Source of the DNA: Mucilaginibacter myungsuensis
Lineage (GTDB): Bacteria > Bacteroidota > Bacteroidia > Sphingobacteriales > Sphingobacteriaceae
Direction: 5' to 3'
Length of the DNA stretch: 64,000 nt
Assembly (NCBI RefSeq): GCF_015222005.1
Contig: NZ_JADFFL010000009.1
Coordinates: 62,001-126,000 of the forward strand
Shown: positions 8,068 to 16,987 of the stretch, in pieces
Position numbering within the stretch: position 1 is the stretch's first letter
How the letters are laid out: each line of letters begins with the position of its first letter
Position numbers and translations under genes: made by a program
The notes under the pieces: generated by a model
Databases searched by the model: none
Told to the model about the DNA's origin: nothing
Seen by the model: only the letters and a program-made list of their open reading frames with translations

Positions 8068-8979
8068 ATGAAGACCACCCAGACCGACCCGATCATGATC
8101 AGATCCATTACCGACTTTTGCGATCTGCTGGGCCACCCTAAGCCTGAGCATCCATTGTTGACAATGGTAGAGCTGACCTGCGGCGCCAATTACCCCGAAC
8201 TGCCGGGCAACAAGCTGATCTATGATTTTTATACTGTCTTCATCAAGCGCAATGTCAAGGGTGTTATGAAGTACGGGCAAAAGGAGTATGATTTTAAAGA
8301 GGGGGTGATGGGCTTCTCGGCACCCAAACAGGTTTTTATGATCGACGGGCTGGATCCGAGTACCGAGATCACGGGCTGGTTCCTGGCTTTTCATCCGGAT
8401 CTGATACGCAAGTATGATCTTGGCAAAAAGATCAAAGACTACAACTTCTTTTCGTATAGCGTTAACGAGGCATTGCACCTATCCGACAAAGAGGAGCGCA
8501 TGATAGAGAAAATGATGCGGGACATCCGTACCGAGTACCAGCAACCGATAGATGCATTTAGTCAGGATGTGATGGTATCGCAGCTTGACCTGCTACTCAC
8601 CTACTGCAACCGCTTTTACAACCGCCAATTCATTACCCGCCGCAATGCCGAAGAAAGCTTGTTGAACAAGTTCACCGACGTGGTATCAGCATATTTTGAG
8701 CAGGAACATATTGATGAGCTACCCAACGTGAACGATATATCGGCCCAACTTAACGTATCGCCGCATTACCTGAGCGATATGCTGCGGACCTTGACCGGAC
8801 AAAGTGCCCAGCAACACATCCACGGGCATTTAATAGAAAAGGCCAAAGAACTTTTACTGACCACCAATCTATCTGTGAACGAGACCGCCTATCGCCTTGG
8901 ATTTGAGTATCCGCAATATTTTAACAGGCTATTCAAAAATAAGACAGGGGTTACGCCGGCTGCGTTCCGTAATAATTAG
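8068..8979 (+). CDS. AraC-family transcriptional regulator
   Basis: This 303-residue protein has a variable N-terminal sensory domain (about 1-190) and an AraC-type double helix-turn-helix at about 215-303. The first helix-turn-helix includes NDISAQLNVSPHYLSDMLRTLTG; the second ends with the conserved ETAYRLGFEYPQYFNRLFKNKTGVTPAAFR pattern (shown in part). I use ATG 8068, which follows CACAAAA; the upstream in-frame ATG at 8011 lies inside the terminator stem and is unlikely. Regulators of this Bacteroidota type often sit beside the oxidoreductase they control, here the aldo/keto reductase. That link is inferred. Confidence 0.9.
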   Translation: MKTTQTDPIMIRSITDFCDLLGHPKPEHPLLTMVELTCGANYPELPGNKLIYDFYTVFIKRNVKGVMKYGQKEYDFKEGVMGFSAPKQVFMIDGLDPSTEITGWFLAFHPDLIRKYDLGKKIKDYNFFSYSVNEALHLSDKEERMIEKMMRDIRTEYQQPIDAFSQDVMVSQLDLLLTYCNRFYNRQFITRRNAEESLLNKFTDVVSAYFEQEHIDELPNVNDISAQLNVSPHYLSDMLRTLTGQSAQQHIHGHLIEKAKELLLTTNLSVNETAYRLGFEYPQYFNRLFKNKTGVTPAAFRNN

Positions 8980-8981
8980 CA

Positions 8982-10283
8982 TTATCCCGCCATTGCATCC
9001 AGCTCCGCCCCGTTTGCCGGCAACCAGGTCTGGATGAAGTCATCCTTAGGGTCATGTGCTGCGGCGGGTTTGGCGGGGATGAAGTATTTGTTGTCGCGTG
9101 GGTCGCTGCCTACGCCGGCTATAAAGGCCCAATTACCCCAATTGCTGGCGGGCGAATAATCGATCAGTTTTTCCTCAAAGTAAGCGGCGCCTTTGGTCCA
9201 GTCTACCTGCATTTCTTTCACCAGGTAAGTGGCCACCATTTGGCGGCAGTAGTTATTGATGTATCCCGTAGCAGCTAACTGGTGCATGCTGGCATCAATA
9301 AACGGGATACCGGTGTTGCCACTCTTCCATTGTTCTAACAGGGCATACTGATCGGCGCTAACTTTCGGGGCCTCATCTTTAAAACCATCGGCCTTAAAAA
9401 ATTGATTACCGTATTTTTTGAACATGAAGCGGAAGTAATCGCGCCACAACAGTTCCAATATTAGCCGGGCATCGGTCTTTTGGCCATGTTTGACCGACTG
9501 CCAATAAACCTGGCGCGGCGACATGCACCCGAACGTTAACCAGGGCGACAGGTGCGAACCGGAGTTGGCATTCTTCACCTTGCTATGCAGGGCAAGGTCA
9601 TAACCGGCAAAGAATTGTTGCAGGCGTTGATGCGCCACCGTCTCGCCGCCGGCAAAGTGGAAATGGTCGCGCGGGTCATCTGCGGGTTCTTCCAGGCCAA
9701 GGTCTTGTAAGGTCGGTATCTCGCCCGGTTCGGCAATGGTCGGCGTATTGATCACCTCGGGCGATGCGGCTATCACCCGCACATTACTATCGCGCTCTAT
9801 CTTTTTGCGGAAAGTGGCAAAACTATCCGGAATATCCTTGATCGGGAATGGCAGGTCCTCTTTATGATAGAGTGTATGGCCGATGAAATGCTTCAGGTTC
9901 AGTTTGATCTTCCATAGCGCGGCTTCAACCTGTTCAGACACGGCGGTCTCCTCAAAAGCTACTTCGCGGTGATGGTAAACTTCGTTCACACCAAACTCGG
10001 TGGCCAACGCAGGGATCACTTCGGCAGGAGAGCCAACGCGCACCAGCAGGTCAGATCCCATGGCCCTTAAATTTTCGCGCAGGTTGTGTACCGACTCAAT
10101 TAAAAACTTAGCCCTGAAGCTGCCCGTTTTTTGCGTCCCTGAAGGCGTGATCTTAAAATAGAATGGGTCGAACAAATAGACCGGCAATACTTTATCGGCT
10201 TTGCGGGTGGCCTCTAACAATATCTCGTTATCGTCAATTCGCAAGTCGTTCCTAAACCAAACCAGTATCGTTCTTTCGCTCAT
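8982..10283 (-). CDS. CRY-DASH family cryptochrome/photolyase
   Basis: The 433-residue protein has the N-terminal photolyase antenna domain (ILVWFRNDLRIDDNEILLEA) and the C-terminal FAD domain. The latter shows ELLWRDYFRFMFKKYG, a DASH hallmark, WMHQL-like INNYCRQMVATYLVKEM, and SNWGNWAFIAGVGSDPRDNKYF with the FAD-binding residues. CRY-DASH proteins bind FAD and repair UV-induced cyclobutane dimers in single-stranded DNA. Start 10283 (MSERTILVWFRNDLR) is preferred to an ORF start 48 bp upstream because the flavodoxin-like fold begins right there. It converges on the AraC gene with 2 bp between stop codons. Confidence 0.92.
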   Translation of the reverse strand: MSERTILVWFRNDLRIDDNEILLEATRKADKVLPVYLFDPFYFKITPSGTQKTGSFRAKFLIESVHNLRENLRAMGSDLLVRVGSPAEVIPALATEFGVNEVYHHREVAFEETAVSEQVEAALWKIKLNLKHFIGHTLYHKEDLPFPIKDIPDSFATFRKKIERDSNVRVIAASPEVINTPTIAEPGEIPTLQDLGLEEPADDPRDHFHFAGGETVAHQRLQQFFAGYDLALHSKVKNANSGSHLSPWLTFGCMSPRQVYWQSVKHGQKTDARLILELLWRDYFRFMFKKYGNQFFKADGFKDEAPKVSADQYALLEQWKSGNTGIPFIDASMHQLAATGYINNYCRQMVATYLVKEMQVDWTKGAAYFEEKLIDYSPASNWGNWAFIAGVGSDPRDNKYFIPAKPAAAHDPKDDFIQTWLPANGAELDAMAG

Positions 10284-10516
10284 GTTAGTGTAGTGAAGGC
10301 GGGAAAATTCAGCTAATCTACAAAAATGCAAATAAATAAGGCTTTGGAGTAACGGTTAGGTGAGATATGACAGGGGGATGAGGGAAGTAATAAGTTCATG
10401 GTCATGGCGGCGTAAGAAGAAATGCTGCTATCAACTATTATCCATGAACGATGAACTTGCAAACAATAAACAAGAAAGATCGTCGTACATTTATATAACA
10501 AATTAACATACAGCTT

Positions 10517-11170
10517 ATGGCAACTGCAGATAGTATCCGCGACGCATATATCGACTACGTACTGACCGAGGGACACGAGCCTGAATCGGTTTACAAATTC
10601 GCTAAGGCCAATGAAATGACCGAGGCCGAGTTCTATAACTTTTACGGCTCTTTTGAGGGCTTAGAGCAAACCATTTGGTCCGGCTTTGTTCAGCGCACAA
10701 TCAACGAGGTGAAGGCGCAGGAGATCTGGCCGCAATATTCATCGCGCGAGAAGGCCTTGTCCTTCTTCTACAGCTTTTTTGAGTTGCTGAAGGGTAACCG
10801 CAGCTTTGCCATCTACAGTTACAAAAAAGCGCCGCGCACTTTGGGTGCACCCAGGGTGTTCACTAAGATGAAAGACATTTTTGAAGAGTTTGCCCAACAG
10901 ATCCTGAACGAAGGTTTGGAATCGCAGGAACTATCCGACCGTAAATCTTTTAGTAAAAAATATAAGGATGCCCTTTGGGTGCAATTAGGTTTTGTGCTGA
11001 ACTTTTGGATGGCTGACAACTCGGCCGGTTTTGAAAAGACCGACGAAGCGATAGAAAAAGGATTAAACGTGACCTTCGACCTTTTCCAACGTAGTCCGAT
11101 AGATAACCTGTTAGAGTATGGCAAGTTTTTGGCTAAGAATGGTGGGTTTAAGGAAGCGATGGGATTGTAG
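10517..11170 (+). CDS. TetR/AcrR-like protein with atypical HTH
   Basis: This 217-residue all-alpha protein has a TetR-like organisation. The N-terminal 60 residues (ESVYKFAKANEMTEAEFYNFYGSFEGLEQTIW) resemble the TetR DNA-binding domain, with the FYNFYGSFEGL segment in place of the usual LYYHFKSKEEL. A helical ligand domain follows. In Bacteroidota this gene often precedes an AarF/UbiB kinase, as it does here after a 202-bp gap with a palindromic repeat. Whether it still binds DNA is uncertain because the HTH is divergent. Start ATG 10517 is supported by the family-like N terminus. Confidence 0.75.
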   Translation: MATADSIRDAYIDYVLTEGHEPESVYKFAKANEMTEAEFYNFYGSFEGLEQTIWSGFVQRTINEVKAQEIWPQYSSREKALSFFYSFFELLKGNRSFAIYSYKKAPRTLGAPRVFTKMKDIFEEFAQQILNEGLESQELSDRKSFSKKYKDALWVQLGFVLNFWMADNSAGFEKTDEAIEKGLNVTFDLFQRSPIDNLLEYGKFLAKNGGFKEAMGL

Positions 11171-11203
11171 GCCCTTTGATATATGTAGAGCCTTGAACGC
11201 TGT

Positions 11204-11330
11204 TTCCCCGCTTGAGCGGGGACGCACCGAACGAACATAATACACAACCTTTAACAGGGGCGTGTCCTTTCGCTGACCTTGCAACCGAAGGACACACCCC
11301 TGACCACGCTCAAGTGGGGAAGCGCGACTT
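11204..11330. repeat. nested palindromic repeat, family B copy 1
   Basis: About 127 bp with three hairpins: CCCCGCTTGAGCGGGG at 11206-11221, a long inner pair (AGGGGCGTGTCCTTTCG with CGAAGGACACACCCCT), and CCACGCTCAAGTGGGG near the right end, ending in AAGCGCGACTT. The second copy is at 47929-48052. Both arms differ between copies but keep base pairing. Confidence 0.75.
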
Positions 11331-11372
11331 AGCACCCCTCTGACCGAAGCCTACCGCACTGATAACTAATTT

Positions 11373-12692
11373 ATGAGCACTCCCAAAGAACAGAATAGCA
11401 TACCCACCAGCAAAGTAGAACGGTCAACCAAGTTTGTGAAGACCGGGTTGAAGGTTGGCGGCAACTATATTAAACACTACTCAAAAAAACTCTTCAACCC
11501 GGACCTTGACCGCTCGGAATTGAACGAGGATAACGCAGCCGATATCTACGAGTCGCTTAGCGAACTGAAAGGCAGCGCTCTGAAGGTTGCCCAGATGCTG
11601 AGTATGGATAAGAATTTGTTACCAAAGGCTTATGTAGATAAATTTTCGCAATCGCAGTATAATGCGCCGCCGCTATCGGGACCGCTGATCGTGCAAACTT
11701 TCAAGAAATATTTCGGTAAAACCCCTGATCAGATCTATGATAAGTTCAACCTAAAGTCTACTAACGCGGCATCCATCGGGCAGGTACACCAGGCCGAACT
11801 GAAGGGCAAAAAACTGGCGGTGAAGATCCAGTACCCGGGCGTGGGCGATTCCATATCGTCAGACCTGAAACTGATCAAACCCTTTGCCTTCCGTATGCTG
11901 GGGATGAGCGAAAAAGAACTGGACGTTTACATGCGCGAGGTTGAGGAGCGATTGGTAGAAGAGACCGATTACGAGTTGGAGGTGCGCCGGTCGATAGAAT
12001 TTAGTGAGGCTTGCTCGATATTAAATAATGTGGCCTTCCCTACTTACTATCCAGAGTTGAGCAGCAAACGCATCATTACTATGGATTGGCTGGAGGGTAA
12101 ACACCTGCGCGAGTATTTGCAGACCAACCCATCGCAAGAGTCGCGTAACATCATTGGCCAGGCCCTGTGGGATTTTTATAACTTTCAGCAACACGAGATA
12201 CGCGCCGTACATGCCGACCCGCATCCGGGCAATTTCATGATCACGCCCGATGGCAAATTAGGCGTAATAGATTTTGGTTGCATTAAAGAAATGCCGGATA
12301 GTTTTTATACACCGTTCTTCTCGTTGACGGCATCAGACCTGATGGAGAATAAAGAGGAGACCATTAAGGCCTTCCGGCTGTTAGAGATGATCCTACCTGC
12401 GGACACTCCGGCCCAAGTGGAGTTCTATTATCAAAATTATAAAGAGATGATCGGCTTGTTCGCCCTGCCGTATATCCATGATACTTTCGATTTTAGTCAG
12501 ACCGCATTTTTTGACAAGCTTTATTACTTTGGCGATAAGATATCCAAGATGCCCGAGTTTAAACAGGCGCGCGGGGTAAAACATTTTATTTATGTTAACC
12601 GCACCAATTTTGGCTTATACAATATCCTGCACGAGTTGAAAGCCACCGTTAAGACGGATACTTACAAGCCGCATGTGGTTTTAAGCTATTGA
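11373..12692 (+). CDS. AarF/ABC1/UbiB atypical kinase family protein
   Basis: This 439-residue protein has the ABC1/UbiB hallmarks in order: the KGSALKVAQMLSMD motif (the KxGQ-like inhibitory segment), the nucleotide-binding AASIGQVHQAEL loop, and VKIQYPG with the conserved lysine. After these come HADPHPGNFMI and VIDFGCIKEM, corresponding to the catalytic loop and DFG. Family members are ATPases linked to isoprenoid quinone or lipid homeostasis. This organism group uses menaquinone, so a direct ubiquinone role is unlikely. No transmembrane tail is obvious. It probably forms a unit with the TetR-like protein upstream. Confidence 0.92.
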   Translation: MSTPKEQNSIPTSKVERSTKFVKTGLKVGGNYIKHYSKKLFNPDLDRSELNEDNAADIYESLSELKGSALKVAQMLSMDKNLLPKAYVDKFSQSQYNAPPLSGPLIVQTFKKYFGKTPDQIYDKFNLKSTNAASIGQVHQAELKGKKLAVKIQYPGVGDSISSDLKLIKPFAFRMLGMSEKELDVYMREVEERLVEETDYELEVRRSIEFSEACSILNNVAFPTYYPELSSKRIITMDWLEGKHLREYLQTNPSQESRNIIGQALWDFYNFQQHEIRAVHADPHPGNFMITPDGKLGVIDFGCIKEMPDSFYTPFFSLTASDLMENKEETIKAFRLLEMILPADTPAQVEFYYQNYKEMIGLFALPYIHDTFDFSQTAFFDKLYYFGDKISKMPEFKQARGVKHFIYVNRTNFGLYNILHELKATVKTDTYKPHVVLSY

Positions 12693-12700
12693 CGTTTTAT

Positions 12701-12806
12701 CTAACCACAAAGCACAAAGGTTTCACAAAGGACACAAAGCGATAGGTTAGTCCCTGTAAGGCTTTGTGCCCTTTGTGGTTCCTTCTTTGTGCCCTCTGTG
12801 GTTAAT
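12701..12806. repeat. ACCACAAAG repeat, family C copy 1
   Basis: Inverted units of ACCACAAAG/CACAAAGG on the left and CTTTGTGCCCTTTGTGGTT plus CTTTGTGCCCTCTGTGGTT on the right form a hairpin after the AarF stop codon. A shorter relative lies at 27800-27864. It may act as a terminator but has no clean T tract. Confidence 0.6.
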
Positions 12807-12901
12807 TATTCCCCCTAAATGTCAATCAGTTAAAATTTATAAATCGATGGCGTATCATAAAGTTAACGCATTTACGTATTAGGCTATATCAACCCTAATA
12901 C

Positions 12902-12909
12902 TATATTTG
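12902..12909 (+). promoter_or_regulatory. Bacteroidota -7 promoter element before outer-membrane protein gene
   Basis: TATATTTG matches TAnnTTTG exactly and lies 26 bp before the start codon at 12936. No convincing -33 TTG was picked out. Confidence 0.5.
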
Positions 12910-12935
12910 CCCCCGCTAACCTTGTTACGCCCTTT

Positions 12936-14963
12936 ATGAAAAAAACACTATCTATGCTGACGCTGTCATTAGCGTCGTTCACATTTATTGCCAAAGCCCA
13001 AACCGACACTACTAAACATCAGCTTGGCCGTATCGCACTTTCCAAAAAATTCACGCAAGCCGTCACCGTTAAAGGTACCGATCTGGAGAAACAACCCTTC
13101 GTTACGCTGAGGGAAGCCGTTAACTCGTGGTTTTATGGTGCATATGGGATATCGACAAATTACGTAACCGTTGTAGATGGCAACCTGCTGACCGACATTA
13201 ACGCTTACAGCGTTTTTGACATTGAGGAGGTGACCATGGTACAAAACTCGCTGACCCATCTTAACGGTATCTCACCATTTCAAATATTGCTGCTGGTGAA
13301 AACCAAACGCGGTAACCGTACAAGTAGTTCGGGTGTAGACGTAGCCGCGCAAACCAATTTTGTCGATGTTCGTAATTTGGGTACCGATGGTAAAAGTACT
13401 AATAATATGTACCATCAGTACTACGTGTCGCCTTATGTAAATAACGATAAATTAAAAGCAGGTGTCTCAGCCAGTTTCCAGCGCAACGTATGGGCGGGCA
13501 TGGAGTTAGGCGGCAATCGGGCTAACAGGCCGCTGGCTTTATCTCGGCTAAGACTTAACGGTTATGCCGACCTGAAATTAGGCGACAACACTACGCTATC
13601 TGTTAGCGCGGGCTATACTCCTCAAACAGATACCGCGAGATACCAAACCGGAGGCACCGGTTTTGAGAACCATTACGGGCTGCACAGAAGCCACGATCTT
13701 TGGTACGGGCAGGCAAAATTGTTCACTAAGATCAGCAGCAAATTAAGCAACAATTTAAGTGTTGGTATGCAACACTACAAACGTAACTCGTTCAATAACA
13801 TCGTTAGCTCGGGCATTTACAACTCTTTCTCATCTACCGATACCACAAGTAACATTAAACAATACCTCATCAGCGATGATATCACTTACACGGCAAAGGC
13901 CGGCCGCTGGCTTTTTGAACCAAATGTAAATTTCAGCTACCGTTGGTTCAAAAACGACATTACCGGGGTGAATAAAGCCCCGCTCAACGAATTTAGGGGA
14001 GAATATAGGTTCAGTGAGCGTGCCGCTTTTCTAACCCCATCGCTGGCCATCAGTCTTGATAAGGCGTTAATGATCCAGGTTGGTGCGCAATATTATCTTA
14101 ACACGGTAGGTGAAAAGAGCCATGACCGTGCGCGTTTCCTGCCATTTGCATCGTTAACGGTCAACATCCTTCGGTCGGACCTTAGCGATAACCCTAACAC
14201 CGCATGGAACATCTATACCTCTTACGCCAAGACCACGAACAATATGGGCGACCCTATTGGTAGCCTAAGCAGCGGCGACAGGGGCTATTGGGGGCCAGGC
14301 AGGATAAATGGCGTCCCGGTCTTAAACCTTTCGTCCGACCTATATTCTGCGGTACATCAATACCAGGCCGGTACAACCTTGGCATTGCTTAAAAACAAGA
14401 TCAATATCAGTTATAACTACAGCGCAAACAATTTCGCGGCAGCTTACGGCACGTATATTCCAATGCCCGAATCAGCGTCTGCCTACGCGGTATTATACCA
14501 AGACATCACCCAGCACATTCACCGTTTAAGTTTTGATATACGCGCCGTACAAACAAACAGCTTTAGCTGGATCACCGGACTAAATGGCACATTGATCAAA
14601 CGCGACCAGGTTGCTACAGCAGGCTCTGCAATTCTTTTTGATACCGACCCTTATAACTTAGGCAACCCGGTAACAGGAGGTTTTGTTAACAGGTTAGCCT
14701 ATAAAAAATTCAGCGCAGGGTTGGATGTGCTTTACCGTATCAACAGAGAAACCTACAGCGCATCGGCATTTAGCGGCTTACCGCAAAAGAGAAAGGTAAA
14801 TTCTTTTGACCTTAAAAACGTTTACTTAGGTTATCAGCCATCAGTAAGTTGGGCTAAAGGTGCCGAGGTATTTGTGAATGCACGCAACGTAGTGCAAAAC
14901 AAAACGTCGGATCTGGGCGAAGACCGCCGCTATTACGGCTTTGGGGTTAAATTTAGTTTATAG
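12936..14963 (+). CDS. TonB-dependent receptor-like outer-membrane beta-barrel protein
   Basis: A signal peptide (MKKTLSMLTLSLASFTFIAKA) starts this 675-residue protein. Residues about 45-125 look like a plug domain (LEKQPFVTLREAVNSWFYG, VVDGNLLTDI, FDIEEVTMVQN, ILLLVKTKRG), resembling the SusC-type plug. The rest is rich in alternating aromatic/polar strands and ends in YYGFGVKFSL, a C-terminal phenylalanine-type barrel signature close to L. It is short for SusC (usually about 1000 residues) and lacks the carboxypeptidase-regulatory prefix, so it is a compact or atypical receptor. The next gene encodes a DUF4397 lipoprotein, a plausible partner. The substrate is unknown. Confidence 0.8.
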   Translation: MKKTLSMLTLSLASFTFIAKAQTDTTKHQLGRIALSKKFTQAVTVKGTDLEKQPFVTLREAVNSWFYGAYGISTNYVTVVDGNLLTDINAYSVFDIEEVTMVQNSLTHLNGISPFQILLLVKTKRGNRTSSSGVDVAAQTNFVDVRNLGTDGKSTNNMYHQYYVSPYVNNDKLKAGVSASFQRNVWAGMELGGNRANRPLALSRLRLNGYADLKLGDNTTLSVSAGYTPQTDTARYQTGGTGFENHYGLHRSHDLWYGQAKLFTKISSKLSNNLSVGMQHYKRNSFNNIVSSGIYNSFSSTDTTSNIKQYLISDDITYTAKAGRWLFEPNVNFSYRWFKNDITGVNKAPLNEFRGEYRFSERAAFLTPSLAISLDKALMIQVGAQYYLNTVGEKSHDRARFLPFASLTVNILRSDLSDNPNTAWNIYTSYAKTTNNMGDPIGSLSSGDRGYWGPGRINGVPVLNLSSDLYSAVHQYQAGTTLALLKNKINISYNYSANNFAAAYGTYIPMPESASAYAVLYQDITQHIHRLSFDIRAVQTNSFSWITGLNGTLIKRDQVATAGSAILFDTDPYNLGNPVTGGFVNRLAYKKFSAGLDVLYRINRETYSASAFSGLPQKRKVNSFDLKNVYLGYQPSVSWAKGAEVFVNARNVVQNKTSDLGEDRRYYGFGVKFSL

Positions 14964-15092
14964 ACCGAACTAAATTCTCTACAATTGCAGCGCTCGTTAG
15001 TCGCTCGGGGAAGTTAACAGTGTATTAGATCAGCATTAACTAAACTGGAACGGTATTTGGAAAGGTGCAGTATCTATAAAAAAACAAGTGAT

Positions 15093-15788
15093 ATGAAAAC
15101 TCTAACAAACAGATCATCTATTAAGTACCTGTTCTTATTTTTAGCAGCAACGGTAACGGCATTGTCTTCGTGCAAAAAAGACGACCAAGCAGGCAACAGC
15201 ACACCTACCCAGGCGGTAATATCTATAACTAACGCTGTAGAAGGCTCGTTAGGACAGGATTTTTATGTGGGCGACGTAAAATTGAATACATCGGCCATTG
15301 CATATGCTCAAAACACAGGTTATTTAAGCACCAACACAGGCGATAAGACCGCCAAGTTCACCAACACCGGTACAACTACTGCTAACGCGCAGTTCAGTTT
15401 AAAGCTTGAAGCCGGCCAATATTACAGCGTGTTTTACACAGGCGGTGCTTCGGCTTCGTCATCAAGCTATTTAGTTTTGACAGACGAAGGTGTGAAACCT
15501 GCTGCAGACAAGATCAAAGTACGTTTTGTTAACCTGACCACAGGTTTAGCATCGGCTTTAGATCTCGGTATCAGTGCCACTAACAAGCTGGCTACCAATA
15601 TAGCTGCAAAAACAGCATCTGCTTATTACACGCTCGACGCGACCACTCAATTTAACCTGTATGCCAATGCGTCGTTAGATGCTTTATTAAGCATCCCTGT
15701 TACTACACGTCCGGGTAGTGTATACACCATTTACGTAACAGGTTCGTCTACCACCAACCTTAAGTTACATTTGATCAATCAATTGTAA
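15093..15788 (+). CDS. DUF4397-type lipoprotein
   Basis: This 231-residue lipoprotein has an N-terminal hydrophobic segment and a lipobox ending in cysteine (LSSC, C27). Two DUF4397-like beta-sandwich repeats follow, seen in VKLNTSAIAYAQNTGY, KLEAGQYYSVFYTGG, IKVRFVNLTTGLASALDLGI and ITTRPGSVYTIYVTGSS-type strands. DUF4397 proteins are common in Bacteroidota envelopes; their function is not established. ATG 15093 is chosen because it gives a compact signal; an upstream ATG at 15057 would add 12 hydrophilic residues. It lies 129 bp after the receptor-like gene and is followed by a strong terminator, so it ends that transcription unit. Confidence 0.8.
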   Translation: MKTLTNRSSIKYLFLFLAATVTALSSCKKDDQAGNSTPTQAVISITNAVEGSLGQDFYVGDVKLNTSAIAYAQNTGYLSTNTGDKTAKFTNTGTTTANAQFSLKLEAGQYYSVFYTGGASASSSSYLVLTDEGVKPAADKIKVRFVNLTTGLASALDLGISATNKLATNIAAKTASAYYTLDATTQFNLYANASLDALLSIPVTTRPGSVYTIYVTGSSTTNLKLHLINQL

Positions 15789-15813
15789 TACAAACAGGTA
15801 GTTATCTAAACAG

Positions 15814-15850
15814 AAAAGGGACGGCAGATCAAACTGCCGTCCCTTTTTCT
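15814..15850 (+). terminator. intrinsic terminator
   Basis: AAAAGGGACGGCAG (15814-15827) pairs perfectly with CTGCCGTCCCTTTT (15834-15847) around a 6-nt loop, followed by T-rich sequence. It lies between the DUF4397 gene and the convergent AI-2E gene and could work in both directions. Confidence 0.85.
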
Positions 15851-15867
15851 ATTTCGCCCCTTTTTAA

Positions 15868-16959
15868 TTATTCTACATGAACATCATCTGTCGACGGTAC
15901 TTTTGCCCCCTCAGGGTTGATCTTCTTTACGTATAACTCATCTATCAATATCATCAATATCGCCAGCATCGGCACAGCTAAAATAATACCCAGCGGGCCT
16001 GACACTACGCCCATGATGAGTTGACTGATCAACGTTAGTGCCGGCGGTAACTTAATGAGCTTACGCTGGATCAGCGGATTAACGATATTGGCCGTGATCG
16101 TTTGCGATGTAATATAGATCAATGCGACGATGATACCCGTTTTAGTATCCACCGTAAGCGCCAGCAGTGTACCCGGGATCATAGCCAGTACCGAACCAAA
16201 GTTAGGGACGATCTCCAGGATACCGGTTATCAGCCCCAACACCATAGCTACCGGGATCCCCATAATAGTCAAACCGGTGGTGATCAGTATGGTGACCAAT
16301 ACGATGGATGCCATCATGCCCTTCAGCCAGCCTTTTAATGATGTGCTAATACGGTTCATGATATGGATGCCGATCAGCTTACGGTTTTTAGGTACAAGCA
16401 GCAGGATACCATCTTTATACATCGACGGGTTGGATGTAAAAAATATCCCCAGGAACATAATGATGTACAGATCGCCCAAAACACCAAAGCTGGTGGTGAA
16501 AAAAGATTGAGCGGTATCTACCATTGTTTTAGAATTGGTACTACTAAATCCCTCCAATATTTTATGCCCGATAGATGACTCATCCAGTTTGGCTTTAACG
16601 TTATTGATGGTTGCAGGCAAGGTCTTGCTCAACTCCTCCACCTGCGATTGTATGGTCGTCCCCATAAACCAAAGCAACAACGCCAAAATGGACAAGGTGC
16701 CCACTACAGATACCACCATGGCCAACTGCCGCGATACTTTGAAACGGCGCTCTACCACATCGCCCACACCATGAAAGTAAGTGGCTATCAGGCAACCCGC
16801 CATGATCATCAGCACCACGTTAAATGCCACACGGGCGATCAGGATAACAGATACAATGAGCGCTACAATGGCCACGGTTTGCCACACCTTTTCGGTATAG
16901 GTCATTTCGCGTCTGTTGCCGACGTATGGATTTGATGGGCGGAAAGGAGTTTTAGCCAT
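15868..16959 (-). CDS. AI-2E family (PF01594-type) permease
   Basis: The 363-residue inner-membrane protein has about eight hydrophobic segments. Two lie near the N terminus (VAIVALIVSVILIARVAF, VLMIMAGCLIATY), one near residue 90, a long cytoplasmic amphipathic segment follows (about 95-165), and the rest form a C-terminal bundle. The GxxxGILEIVPNFGSVLAMIPG motif near residue 245 is the strongest family signature of AI-2E/PerM transporters. Members export autoinducers or other small metabolites, and the substrate is not predictable. It is the last of five co-directional genes with the CPD-like protein and the glucosaminidases upstream. Confidence 0.9.
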   Translation of the reverse strand: MAKTPFRPSNPYVGNRREMTYTEKVWQTVAIVALIVSVILIARVAFNVVLMIMAGCLIATYFHGVGDVVERRFKVSRQLAMVVSVVGTLSILALLLWFMGTTIQSQVEELSKTLPATINNVKAKLDESSIGHKILEGFSSTNSKTMVDTAQSFFTTSFGVLGDLYIIMFLGIFFTSNPSMYKDGILLLVPKNRKLIGIHIMNRISTSLKGWLKGMMASIVLVTILITTGLTIMGIPVAMVLGLITGILEIVPNFGSVLAMIPGTLLALTVDTKTGIIVALIYITSQTITANIVNPLIQRKLIKLPPALTLISQLIMGVVSGPLGIILAVPMLAILMILIDELYVKKINPEGAKVPSTDDVHVE

Positions 16960-16987
16960 TTCAGTATTTTTAGGAGTACCCCTATAA

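Noticed and set aside
15788..15868. Possible regulatory RNA between the DUF4397 and AI-2E genes
   Set aside because: The only structure is a simple terminator hairpin with a T tract.
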